Assembly (NCBI GenBank): GCA_003342815.1 | Contig: PTEX01000295.1 | Location: forward strand, 479,890 to 543,889 | Reading direction: 5' to 3' | From: Eudromia elegans | Taxonomy: Eukaryota > Chordata > Aves > Tinamiformes > Tinamidae | DNA length: 64,000 nt | Shown: in pieces, positions 1 through 12,876 of the stretch | Layout of the letters: every line of letters begins with the position of its first letter | Numbering within the stretch: the stretch's first letter is position 1 | Made by a program: the position numbers and the translations under genes | Notes under the pieces: model-generated | The model's database searches: none | Told to the model about the DNA's origin: nothing | Seen by the model: the letters and a program-made list of their open reading frames with translations, nothing else

Positions 1-2997
1 TGCACTGATTTATCCGGCACGGAGCAAGCGGCACCCGCCAGTGTTTCCTCTCCTGCGACTCCCTGTGGGAGCACCCCAGCACGGTCAGGCTGCCGGGTGC
101 TCCTCGAGGGGCGCGTTCTCGGGACGTGGTGAGAACAGCAGCATCCTTGGGGCTCCGCTGCTGGGTGGGCAGCAGAGCTGCCTGCAGCGCCCGACTCCGA
201 GCGTCCGGCCCGTTTCTGCAACAGTCCTAGCTCTGGCGCCCACGGAGCAGGCAGCGGATGGAGGTCTTGGCTTCCTCTGCATGTAGTTCTTGGTTTGGGC
301 AAAAAAGATTTAAAAAAAGACTTAACTCACTTTTAGTCCTGCTTTTCACCCAGCTGTGGTTGGGTTTGCGCCTCTCTGAAGCAGGAAGCAGAGCTTGCTC
401 TCACTCAGGGCTCTTCCCTTGATGGTTGTTCCCAGGGCTTTGTTGACCAAGGCTGTTTCTCCTCTAAAGTTTAATGAGCCATTCAGTTGTGATTTTGTGT
501 GTGTATGTATATACATATATGCATTTTCTGTAATTATCTGGGTGGATCTGATGGAATAAGCCATCATGCTGGGGAAATTGTGTGACCGCTGCCGAGCAAC
601 TCGTTCCTCCTACCTCAGCACATCGCCTGGTGTCGCTGCGAAGGTCCCAGCAGGCGAAGAGCCTCAGCTCTGGATTTCTCCTGCCCATCCTGCTGCTCTT
701 CCCGAGGTGACCGTCAACCCAAGGCTCAACCCCTGACTTCCATTGCAGTGTGATGAGCACCATAGGGTCACTGTGGGGCTGCCACAGCCTCTCCGGTGCC
801 TTGACCTCTTGGTTCTGGTGCCAATAGTGCCCAAGCTGCTTTGGGGATTGCTCCAAGCATTTCCCCAAGGTCCGTTCAATCTGCCCCCATTCCAGCCAGC
901 CCCGGCCTCGCGGAGTGAGCCACGATCAGTTCCCCAAACACCTCATGCCTGGGCTTTAGCAGCAGATAAGGCTGTCTAAACTGTTTATCCCAGGGCTCTT
1001 CAGGCCTGCGAGTGGTTTGGGATGTGTAAAACATCCCTCTTCTGGAAAAAAAGGGGCAAATTCCCCACTGGAAGAATTCAGTGTGACATTTCATCTTGTT
1101 CAGTTTTCAAGTTAGAGCCTTGAAAGGGCTTTCCCTTAAAGGGAAACCTTTCTATCTAGATATGTGTGCCCTGGATTTATTTTAAATACATCATTTTTAT
1201 TTGTAGATGTATTAACAATTATCTGCAATGCATTTACTTCCCCTGCTAACTCAAGTGGAGTTAAATCTTCAGTTCAACTTGACTGCAAAGTGTGCTAATG
1301 TATTTAAAGCTTGGTCAACACTAGTAGATGGCACCAGAGAAACTATAACAGCTAAATCCCAATAGCTAAATACATTCCTGCAATACATACTGGGGCTGGG
1401 GTTGCTAAGAGCTGAAAAAAGCCTCATAAAAATAGAAAGATGTTGAGAGATGTGTTACCTTTCCTCCTTAAGTGTGATTTTATTTGTTTAATCTTTCAGA
1501 GGACTTAATTTTATCGGAGGGAAGGAAAGCATGTAGACGGCCACAGAGCTGCAGCTATTCCCATGTATAAATCAAGGCCTTTCTGAAGAGCCAGAGTGCT
1601 GCAAATCCCTAAAGTACCAAAGGGCGTGACAGTTTCCCCAGAGCATCCAAGGGGTGCTCATTGACAGCTCTCAGCATCTCAATATGTTCTTTAATTGGGA
1701 GACACGCTGTCTTTTTCCAGCTTAACGTGGCTTAGGGGATCGATGAGCGCTGGTGGCACCAACGTAGCGTTGGGTCTATTTGCAAACTGCATCAATGGGC
1801 CCAATAAATGGTAGCGTATGGATATGCATTAGTCACTAATGGCAGCACGAGCTGCTCTACGTTTGCCATTAACTTGGCAAACGACTTTTTGGGCAATCGT
1901 GTATCATCATCTGCTCCACTCTGTCGCCGCAGCTGTGGAATGACCATCTCTTAGGGCAGAACTGAGGCGTTCTCAGCTGCAGTCCTGATAACCCGTGACT
2001 TTGAGGCACCAGCAGACCCCGTTCTCTGCTCTTTGCTGCCTTTTCTTCTCCTTCCCCTTGTTTTGGAAGGTGTTTGCCACAAGATGGCAGTGGGGCCTAA
2101 GGTTTAGCACCAGGTATTGGGGTGTAGTTCGGCTTCAGCTCAGTCGGTCATTCCCCATGTAGATGTTGGTCAGAATGAAAACCCAGCACGAACCTCTAAT
2201 TTTCACAATTGCTGTCCCATAATGTGTCCCATTTCTTTGCTCTACCTCTCGCAAGCTGCTCCTCAAAAAAAAGAGGCCTTCCCATCATGGGAAGGCTGGA
2301 TGAGGCACCCAATGGAGTTTCCACCCCACTCCCTATCCCTCTTTGGGCAGGTTTTCTGGGAATTCAGCTACTACTAGGTTGGCTGAGTTGCCTTCATCTA
2401 GATATGAGCTCATCATAGCCCTTCTGAGGGTTATTGATCTGGCACCACATGATGAAACAAACGAAAACCAGCCGCCACCTTCGCCCGGTTCTACCTGTGG
2501 CTGCAGTTGCTGGAGACCTCCAGGTACCAGAGAATAATCATTTTCCTGCCTCCGGATAACGGGAGCAAGTGCGTAATGTGCCGTAAGAGGCAGAAGGTGC
2601 TGCTGAGGCTGAGGAGGGTTTGAAACTAATGAAAGGACAGGATTGCTTGGGGTCCCAGGTGATTTAGGCTCTTGCTGCTCCACTCGCTGCTGCTTCCAGC
2701 GCATTCCTTGGATGCTTCCTGCAGAGATGATCAGCACCTGCAGATCACCAATTCCTTGATGTTGGCAGATTGAGGAAGAATTGAGCCCTGGAGCTCCGGA
2801 CTGTCAGTGTGTTGCATAGAACAGTTAAGGATATTAGGTTTGGAGGCAAGGAGGTTGCTGCATGCCATGCGAAGGGAGGTGGAAAGGGGTTGCTAGGCCC
2901 CTCGAAGTCAGAGGTCGGCAAAATAAGCGGAAGGATTTTAGAGTGAGCAAAGACTTATCGTTAATCAATGGAAACCATTTCCTTTGCTTTAATTTTT
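1..2997. other. Noncoding 5' flank, first part
   Basis: No recognisable gene. Frames are under 135 codons and lie opposite one another. A CpG-poor, AT-rich stretch at about 1150-1930 contains an inverted repeat (1860-1883) and homeobox-like and octamer-like sequences, and is the likeliest functional piece. If the alpha first exon lies upstream, this is alpha intron 1. Confidence 0.7.
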
Positions 2998-3215
2998 AAT
3001 GGGCGCCGCTGTTGCTTGCCTTCCAGGGGTAGCTTTTCCGAGGCCCTGGAGGCCGAGCGATGAGCTGGGCGGGCAGGTCCCGGCTCCGCGAGAGGAGAGG
3101 ACAGGACGGCGCCTGGCGCCTCTCTGCCGCACGTCTGCCCGGCAGCAGCGCCCGTGCTTCTGCATGCCAGCTACTTGCAAACCGCTTACATACAGTGAGT
3201 TGTAAAACCGTCCGC
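2998..3215. promoter_or_regulatory. Small CpG-rich patch
   Basis: About 220 bp with clustered CG dinucleotides, including two GGCGCC-type sites near 3105-3120, flanked by AT-rich sequence. Overlapping open frames occur on both strands but are what this composition gives by chance. An orphan CpG island or alternative promoter is possible. Confidence 0.35.
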
Positions 3216-6200
3216 TGCCTCCTTGGAGGACCCGGCCAAAGGGCCTTGCTGAATCTGGGAGGTGGCAGCACGAGGCACCTTCTGCCTGGGGAGGATTTGC
3301 CTGGCTACATGATGGATCCCTGAAGCAGCGGCCATGTAGAGATGTGGACACTAGAGCCGGGCAAAGCGTCCATGAGCTGCAGCTCTCGGGTTGCTGGTGT
3401 GAGTAGAAACAGAAAAGGGAGGAGGCATCTGGAATATTTGCCCCCAGCAGCCTTTGGGTATCACAGGGGTTCACTTCAGGTCTGGAGAAGAAGGCACAGG
3501 CTGCATCTCACTTGCAGCCACATCCATTAAGAGCAGGGTTTAGATTTAGGCATATATGGTGCTGTAAACTCCATGGCCACAGTTGATCTTTCTTTCTTTT
3601 TTTCCTTCTGTTTAGTCACAGCAAGTGTGGGTTTTTTTCAGATCTTCAGGCTGCTGCAAAGGTAACACCGTAGCAAAAATCCTCAGGGCAACAGAGCACA
3701 TGGAAGTAAACGAGATTGAAAGGATTAAAATAACACTGCATGTCCCTCTGCAGCCTTTGGAATGAGAAGCTGTGGGAAAGGGGCCTTCCCGAGTGACTCG
3801 TTCAGTTGCCCATCGAGTTGGGGCAGGTCCTGGAAAATACCTAGCACAGCTTGGCAAGGGAGTTCTCGAAGAGCTTTACCTTCCACTGTGACCTCCTGGT
3901 TGGAAAGGATGAGGGTGGCTTCGCCCTATTTTTTACAGGGCTTCTCAGCGTTTTTGCTGGTGGATGTTCCTTAAACATAGTTGTTCCGTTAGTAATAAAA
4001 CCATGCAGTCACAAGCAAAGTATGTGCGCGTAGAGGAGATGCTAAAAAAGACAGTGGAATGAGAACAGAGCTCAAGACAGCGCATGCTTTAGCAGTGGTT
4101 AGGATGTTTCAGGCCTAACTGTGAGTCCGATGGGTTTTTGCAACCTCAGAAGGTGGTGAATATCGAGGTTTTGGGTCAAACTCATGTCCTGCGCACAGCC
4201 AAAGCCAACCGGCTGGCAAGTTCTGCTGAATCCCATCACAGAGGGGAAGCAGCCCCTCCTGGAGCGCCACCAGCTGCCTCAAGAGCGTCCTGCTCGGTAC
4301 ACCAAGGTCTCGAGCGTGGCGGGAAGAGCGGACGGTCCCAGAGCTGACCGAGAAGGAGAGTGTGAGCCAGCGTCCAAGTCCATCTGTCTGCTGCCACCAG
4401 CTGTGGACACTGTCCTCACAGGTTGCCTGGTCTTGCCGGGACGGCCTTGTGGGGACATGGCCTGGAGCAACCTGCTGGAGCTGCAGCATGGGCCACTGAG
4501 GCTCACCGGCCTGGAGAAGGCTGTAAGAGCGTGTATCTGTGAGGCCCTCACGGCAGCCAATTACGTGTGTGTGGCTGTAGATTCCAGCAGCATAAATGAC
4601 TGTGTCCTGTGATCATTAAGGGGCTCTTGCATGTATTTATTCCAGTTGTTTTGGCAAAGTGTTTGGTGCCTTCTAACAAGGCAATTGAATCTTATTGGGT
4701 AGGGACTCATTGCGGCTCTGGATTTTTCTTTTTTTACCCCCACACTGTTTAATGCAAAAAAGAGCCCAGAAATGAATGTGTGAGAAAGACCAAGGGCATT
4801 TGTTGGGAGAAAGACCAGGCGCAGGCAGGCAGATCCACCTTAAGGATGAAAACCAGGGGTTCATGTGCCTGCCTGGGCGCACTAGGAGAGAAGTAAAAAA
4901 AGGAGGGCAAAGAAAAGAAAACACTGAAGTATGAGGCCCAAAAAATAACAGTGCTGGTGGGAAATGATTTCGGGATGTCTACGTCTTAATAGTTTGGGTT
5001 TTTTCTTTATATATTGTGTGCAGTAATGAAGTACGGTACAAGGCTGAGATTGAATCTAGAGAGAGCCAAATGAGGGGAATTTTGAGTGTTTTGTGCTCCT
5101 GTTTAGCCCTTGGTTTGAAGCTTCTATAAAATCCTCCAAGGTAAAAGTCATTGCCAGTATTTCCAGTGATAAATCAGTGGATAACTCCCATTAAAAAAAT
5201 CTGTAGAGCTGTTTTTAATGGCAAATTCCGAAACACTTAATTCCACTTTCTACTCATGCACGTATGCAGGACACTGTGTATTTAGTGTCTCTGAACATAT
5301 TAATGATTTGCATGCTGTGGATCAGTTCAAGATTTGACGCGGTCTTCTTTATCCTGCAGTACAGGAAAAGTGGGAAGTGTAACTGAAAACAATTTTTCAA
5401 GCAGGAAACATTTTGTGATTCCAAGCTCTCAAAAATAGCTTAACAGGTATGCACAGTTTTGGCTGTGAGGTAGATAGTTCAGCAGAGGTATAATTATTAT
5501 GCTAAAATGCAATGAAAACAGTAGGAATCGATGGGTATATCCTGAAACACGGGTCCCCATTTGGGTTTTTTTTAGGAGTTTGAAGATGGACTGAGAAGTG
5601 AGTATGGAGCAGAGATTTTCATGGTGCTTCACATAAAGCTGCAAGGGGATTTCCTAGGCTGTATATTACTTAAGAATAGGTCTACTAAAAGTGAGAGGGG
5701 GAAAGAAAAACGCCAGAAGGGGTAAATATGTCCAATTTCCACTCTTGTTAAAGACAGTGGCTTTGCGAGGTGCTGTGGGATGGTTCAAAACATGTGTGCT
5801 GCTGCTTTCAAAGCATCCTGCTTGCTCTTGCAGGCACTCTCCAAAGCCAAGAAAAACCACACGTGTGTGCCAGGAAGCGTGAGACACGTTAGACCTGCAC
5901 AGACTTTGCAAAGGAGCAAATGGCACTGACAGGGCGAGCAGCTTAGATGGCCAGTTCTATTCTATAGGTTGCTCTGCTGTCATTAGAGGGCGGTTTAGCC
6001 CCTCGTCTATAGGAATGCGCCCAGAAGTTCAGAGTTTGTAATCATACCTACAATAACAAAAGTACGTGGTATGCAGGAAGCGGCTCCCAGCTGGGAAGGG
6101 ATCGCTCCTCCAGAACAACCTGGATGCAGAGCAGGTGGTGGCGCCTTGGGGTGATTTTTTGGTGAAACAGCTGGAAAGCGGCCCCAGTCTGGCAGGCACC

Positions 6201-9200
6201 TGAGGGGACTTTGGCCAAAACCTGAGCTGTGTCTCCAGGGATACTCGGAGGCACTTTTGCTTTTTGTCTCCTGCATCTGTCACTGGAGGGCAGTGGAGTC
6301 CGAGGAGACGACAGCAGGAATGACACGGATAAACAACATGACGAGGTCCCTGCGAGGCCAATCCTGCCTGCGCTTGAGACCCTGAGCACCTTGTGGAGAC
6401 CTGTGCTTGGGGCCACAGGGGTTCCTGTTGCTCAGCATTGCTTTAATGTCACACCTTGCAAAGATTTTTGCAATCTTGTGAATCTGTGCGAAGAACGATC
6501 ATGCCAGGAGAGCAGTGAGCTATATTGCAGCATCTAGAAATGCATTGCCCAAAGAACGGCTCCAGCCCCATGTTCCTTAGTGCAAGTGTCTCCTGACACA
6601 GACCTCAAGCTGCTTGGCCCTCTGAGATTGCCCCACCCCAGGTTCAACTTGCTGCATGTTGAACGGTACTTTGAGATGGTGACTTCGGTCGAACACTGGC
6701 ATTAGGCCTGGGTTGGTCGTGCTAGTCCTCCTGTCAGGGCCAGTGGGGCTGTTTGTCTGTGCCCTCCTACTTGAGGTGGTTGATAAATGTTTGAGGAGCA
6801 GAGAGGAGCGTGTTCTGCTGCTGCAGAAGATCTCAGGTCCATGAGGAAAGCAGAGCAAGCACAGCGGCACCGAGTCAAGACCTAGCTCATACAGACCAGT
6901 CCGTGCTTGGTATGGTGGCTGCACCAGTGGCCACCCGAGCATGAAGAAGGCAGAAGACCCAGCCTACAGGCTTCCTCTATTGAAGAGGTCCAGATGGGTG
7001 CTGGAGGGTGTGAGGACGACCAACAGTGGTTTCTCCATGGGCTCTGGAAGCCTCCAGAAAGCCAGGTGTTTCACCTTCAGAGGGTCTTCAACAACGCGCC
7101 GAGTGGATTATGGGGCTGATGCACTCAGCTTCAGTGCTCACCGCTTTTGTGGGCTGCTCAGGTGGTTTTCTCTTCTTCAGAGCCTTCTTTTCAATCTCAA
7201 ACCCCAAATTAGGTCCAAGCAGTGCGTCATGGCTCAGCTTCCTCAATGGCAGGCTGAGGTTTGGGCAGCTGAACATGCCAAACGCGACACACCTTGTGCT
7301 TTAGCGAGGGCAGCAAGCTGTGCCTTACCCAGTCCCTGGTCACACAAATAATGAACTGTTGAATGAATCAGAGCCAAAATCTACCTCCTGTTCACATGCG
7401 GACAAAGCTCAATCCTTCTGTACTGTTGCTTACTCAAAGCCGTGGACACCAAGGAATTGTGATATCATGACAAGATTTCCTATGAAGATGTAGATTTCTA
7501 TGCAGACTGTAGATTTTTAATTTTAGTTTTCTATAAGGATAATCCTGGGCAATGGTTAACTAGAGCAGCATGTCCTATACCCAGAGCCTCCTAACAAACT
7601 TGTCTGATGCCTTCCATGTATCGTGTAGAGTGTGATCAGGAGATCTTGGCTTTACTCATTTGTATGAGAGAGTTTGAAATAAGGGTTTGAAGGTGGTCAA
7701 AAAATAAACTTTATGCCTTTGAGATATGTTATATTCACCTAAGCAGATATGATTTACATCTGCTTAGATAATTTGCATCATTTACCATAGCAAGGTATGG
7801 TAAAAGCACCAAGTCTTGGAGAAACAGCCCTTAGAGCCGTGCACAGGTTCTTCCTCTCTGCTATATCTCCTTTCAGGCCACTGATTGAGCTTGGTGATCT
7901 GCAAAACTTCAGATCACTACAAATATGTTTTGCTCCTTTTCTTGGCATCTAAGTATTGAAAAACCCTTAGGTCTCCACTCTGTGGTGCAAAATCCACCCA
8001 GCATGTGGATCCGGTGAGGGTAAGGTTGTTCCCTGGGTCTAAAACAAGTCCCGTGAATGCTGTGGGTGCAAAGACAGAGCTGTCCAACGCAGGCAAGAGG
8101 AGCCCAACACTAGTGATGAATCATGGCAGGGATGCATATGGGTGATAGAACAGGCTAGTGATGTTCATTGTCCCACATAAATAATCAAATGGTGATTGTA
8201 TTCAATACGGCAGCTGTCAATAAATGCAGGTGCTGGCAGTGGCTGGCAGATAACTTGTCAACCCGAGTAAATGGGAAGGCATCAGCTGATTAAAGCCTGA
8301 TGTGCCCGTGTCAGGAAAAGAACTGAAACGAGAATAAAGCAGAGATGGAGAACAAGGACCAGAAAAGCCCTTCTCTGCTGCTGCACCGTGGTGAAGCCAG
8401 ATTCACTTTTCAGACAAGGTCTGAATCCTGGTCTGACTTGCACAGGTCACGCCTGGGCATGCGGCGCTCGGATGCAGCTGGATTACTTGCCTGGGGGAAT
8501 AATCAGCACTGTGCTTTAGGCTCACCAGTTTGGCAGGTGGTTCTGGAGGGATTTCCCCCTAAACAAGGAAGGGACCAGGCCCCGAGGTCTGCTTTGATCG
8601 GAGGGCTGTTGAGAGGTCTCTGTATTGCGTCTCCCGTGCCCGAGTGCTTGTGCTAGCGGGTTTGAAGGTGTTTTCCTTAGGACACGAGTCTCTCCGGACC
8701 CATCATACAGATGAGGGATGCGAATGACTTACCGTAGCAACAAGTTGGCTGATAGGAAAGTCAAGAAGGGACCTAAGGCTTCTCTGTCAGGGCATGGTGC
8801 TCGTCCTCCTTACCGCTGTCAATGGGAATCCATTCTAGATGCTGTGATTGGGTTTCTATTCTTTCCCAACTGAGAGCTCCCTGTGCCGCTGGAAGTCTCA
8901 GGAATAAGGCAACGCTGTTGTGTTAACCCCACGGGCAGGGGTGTATCCACCACGGTGAGCTCATAGGGATTTCTACGCTCCATTAAGAAATCTGCCTTGA
9001 AGTGAAGGGTGAAATCTATATATTTTTTCCTCTTACTGCCTAATACGTGGCTGGAGCAGTAACACAAGGTTTGGGCAGTGTGGCTCTGCCTGACACTAAG
9101 GGTATTGCTTGCTTTGATCTCTAATTTTCCTACTGGATGCTCAATTGAGGTATGAGACTGGGGCAGGTTCTTGGAAATGCAGAACGGGGTTACCGCTTTC

Positions 9201-11579
9201 CCTTGCGGAAGCTCTTAGGTTTTGCACCCAGGAGTCTCGGGTAATAATCCAGGTGGTTAGAGCAAGAATTGATTTCCAACAACATCCAGAGGTTATGGAC
9301 TTATTTATGTATATTCTACCTATCTTCTCCTGCTCTATCTCAGTATAGGCACTTGTACCTTGTAACTGTGATGATCTATAAGGTGCCATTGCTGCCCTGA
9401 TGCAAGAGAATAGGTAGAGCCAGTTTCCACCCTCCTGTATGTCTTGACTTCTGCACCACAGAGGCTCAGGTGGATTTTTTCCTTTCCTTTCATTCTATTG
9501 CTTCTTATCAAGCAGCTTAAAAAATAACTCTCTTTGAAAGGATGAAACAAAATCAAAATAAAACATGTGAATAGCAAAAATGTATATATTAGTTACTGTC
9601 CATTCCAATCACGCCATTTGTCTCCCCAGCTAGAGTTTCTCCAATTGCTTTTGCCCAAGCAAGCGTGTGAATAGAGTCAATTTTAGCCTCTCCCTGCACC
9701 CTGCAATGAGTTTTCTCCTGACCCCATCCTAGGCCGGGGGATTCATGGGGAGCTGGAAGCGGCCGTGTCTGCAAGGTGTTGGGTCATGCAGTCATTTTGC
9801 AATCACAGCGCTGATGCAGTCCACGCATTTGCAGCCGTGCAGATTGCCAGGATCAGGAGCCTGCGGGACAGTGGGCTGTCAGCAAGAGTAAATCCAACAC
9901 GTGGCCCTCCTTTATAGGAAATGACAGTGCAATTACACTTGCATTGGCTTTCGGGCCCTTTTACGGGGCCTGAGTGATGTTAGGAGGCACGAGGATGAAT
10001 GAAAATTGCTTGGATTTTCATGGGGATGTGCAAAAAGGCTGGTGAGGCTGATCTGCAGGAGATAGAGCATAGCACTTCTCTGAGGTTTTCTTTTGCTCTA
10101 CTGTATTTGTCTTCAAGAGAGGAAAAGAAAAGGCCTTGGGCATGGTTTAAAAATTTCCAGTGGCTAAGGAAGCACCACGGTCCCTTGTAAAATGTTTGAA
10201 TTCTCTAATTGCTCTCCCTTCGATGTTTATTCAAGCCTGAACTGGTCAAAACCCAGGGTCCTGCTGTGAAATCCTTGCAGCCTCGTTTGCTGGATTAGCT
10301 GGCCGCTCTCTGGCTCTTTCTGAGCACTTACTCGGTGGCAGCTCATGCCCTCCCATGACTGAGACCAAAAGAGAGAGTTCCTGCAAGAGGAGACCACTTA
10401 AAAATTCCAAGTTCTTAAGTCACCCGTCTAGAGCCACTTACCTTCTAGAACATCTCTCTTCTGTGTTCTCTTTCCCTTAGATCTTCAGAGCATTGTTCAG
10501 TATTTCAGAACTCGCGTGACCTCTTTTGGGTCTCCTCTGGTGACTGCTGCCGTGTGTCCACTTCCTTCTCCCTCCAGCTGTGTACGTTAGGAAAAGTGGA
10601 GGAATGTGGTTTAAGGGAGTCATTGGGACTCCGCACCAGGCTGCAAGGATTTTGTCCAAGGGTCTGTTCCCATCAGAAGCTGCTGGAGCCTCCTGCTCTG
10701 CTAATGGACCTGTTGAGCTAATGATTTCACAGGGGGTAGGAAACATTCTGCACTGACGTTAGCTCGCTCTGGCCTCCAAACCCACACTATGAATATGGGA
10801 TAATGTGATATCATGCTCGGTTGTGCTCACTGAGTAAAGTAACTGGTATGTTTATCCATGGGATGAAGTAGGTCCTGGCTTAAAGTCTGTGGTGGTTCAT
10901 GGTTCTCCTGCAGATAAAACTGAACAGGAGGTTAAATGTGGATTTTTCTTTATAAACCTCTTCCTGGTTTTCAGAATGAAAACACAGGCTTTAAATGAGA
11001 AAAGGTGCATGTCTCGAGCCTTGTATCTCCAAAACCAGCTCAAGGGTGTATGGATCAGCATGAAGGCTGCACGCGCTTGCTAGCTCTGATGGGTTCCTTT
11101 TTCACCTTTGCATACCTATGCATAGGCTGGGTGGCCTGGGACCCCCTCCAGGTTATCAGATGGTCGCAGCTGACAGGGAAAGAGATCAAAAAATCAGAAT
11201 TTATAAATCCTGGTGAACAGAAAGAGCGTGCAGAAAAGGGATGGTGTTACAGGCCTTGCAGAAGCTGCTCAGAAGTGTCTCCAGCCCTAAAAACGCCCAG
11301 CTGAGCTGAAACCAGTGGCTTGGCAGGAATTTTTGCGTCTAAGCTGCACTCTCACCTAAGGTCTGACTGCCCATCTGATGGGCATGGTGAGGTACTCAGT
11401 AGGGTGAGGAGAACCAAAACGTTTTGGTGCAAAAGAGCCAACCACGGAGGTGGTCTGGACAGAGCTTTAAAATGGATTTAAACCAAGGCGCCTTCCATGG
11501 GAGAGCAAACACTTCACGAGGAAGGCATTGCAAGGTCCCCGTTCAGCAGCCGTGCCTTTGGGGTGCCTTGTCCCTTGGG
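3216..11579. other. Noncoding 5' flank, middle part
   Basis: No recognisable gene, RNA or intact transposon. The longest frames (about 100-140 codons, near 4184-4612 and 6048-6416, 6941-7351) have no family resemblance and strand partners of the same length. A stretch at about 8080-8340 has enhancer-like motif clustering and is discussed as a finding. Confidence 0.7.
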
Positions 11580-12080
11580 AGAGGCGCCGAGATCCTGGTG
11601 AAGGAGCTGAGACAAAGTGGGCGACTCGGTGCGTGACGCCGGGAAGGGGTTAAGAAGCATCCCTGGATGCCCCAGCCGTGGGAAGGGGCAGGTGGTTTGG
11701 GGGGAGACGCTTGCACAGACCCAAGGCGTTCCCGGGAATGAAACGTGCTTTCAGGGCCAGGCGCCCGCCCTCCGCGCTCCTAAAAGGAGCCATAGAGCAG
11801 AAACCTTTAAACATGGGTTGGAGCAAGGTAAAGTACACAGCGGCGGGGCCGGCTGCGCCCAGGGCAACCGCATCGCCCCCAGAGCCCCGCAGCCGCAGCC
11901 GGGGGGGGCAGCAGCGCGGGGGCCACCCCGTGAAGGGCTGCACTGTTCACACCGGGTATTTACAACGGCGGCGCCCGGGGAGGATTCCTGCGCGGCGCTA
12001 CCAACCCCCAGACCATGGCGGGGCCGGGAGCAGCGGCTCCGCGCCGGGGCCTGCGGAAGGTGGTGGCGAGGGATGGAGGA
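11580..12080. promoter_or_regulatory. Secondary CpG island about 5 kb upstream of the beta exon
   Basis: About 500 bp with many CG dinucleotides (densest 11740-12060) between CpG-poor flanks. It contains an ATG followed four codons later by a donor-like AAG|GTAAAG (11813-11833), and a well-placed ATG at 12015. No frame encodes a recognisable protein. It may be a promoter for a PRKG1-associated or unrelated noncoding transcript, an enhancer island, or simply GC-rich sequence. Confidence 0.5.
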
Positions 12081-12583
12081 GCCACAGCTGCTTTATTCAC
12101 AGCACTGAGCGGGCAGCTTCTCCACTGGGAGCAAGGAACTGCAGGATGGCGAGTGGCCGGGAACACCTGGGTGATTCATCTGGGGACAGGGAGAGAGGCC
12201 GGCTTCCCGGCTCTGGGGCAGATGAGTGTCTGTGCGCTGAGAGCTTGTCCCAAGTACATGTGGAGCGTAATCAGGCAGATAGAAAGGCCATCCTCTCGCC
12301 TTAATGGGCAGCTCTGGGGGCAGAGCCGATCGCTAAGGTTAATCGTCTGGTCTTAGAAACTGAAGAGCTCTTTGTGCAAACGCTCCGTGCTTTGTCTCCT
12401 TTATATTCACCTGGGGTGATAAGGAGCAGCCCCAACAACTCTAAATGGACACGTGTTTCACACAGTTATGCCAGAGGCCTCCCTATGGAAACAGATAGAC
12501 TCCTGATCCCTCCTGCCTAGAAATAAATATAAGCAGATATATAAGTCCCAATCCCCCCAAAAGTGTATATCAATGCAGATATA

Positions 12584-12618
12584 TCCAAATAAAAAAATCC
12601 AAATAAAAAAATCCAAAT
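12584..12618 (+). repeat. 14-bp tandem repeat, 2.5 copies
   Basis: The unit TCCAAATAAAAAAA occurs twice, followed by a third TCCAAAT. Confidence 0.9.
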
Positions 12619-12841
12619 CTTCTGTTAGACTGGCTTGATTCTGTCCCCATATTGTAGATCTCTGCACTCAGCACTTGTTTTCCTGCTGCCCAGGCAGTAT
12701 CAGCTCCTCCCGGATATCACCTTAGTGCTTCTAGATAAGAGTTCACTTGCAAAGCTGAACTGTTTTGGGACGTAGAGGCGACAGAGGGAAGGAGTCGCTT
12801 GTCTTTGGGAGGTGATGAATGCATTGTGATTGCAGGTGTGC

Positions 12842-12876
12842 ATATATATATATATATTTATATACATATATTTAAA
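12842..12876 (+). repeat. AT-dinucleotide-rich tract
   Basis: Alternating A and T with single C interruption, about 35 bp. Confidence 0.8.

Noticed and set aside
12015..12356. 113-codon frame starting at a well-placed ATG in the upstream CpG island
   Set aside because: No family similarity that I can recognise, and it leaves the island into ordinary sequence. Kept only as part of the CpG-island finding.
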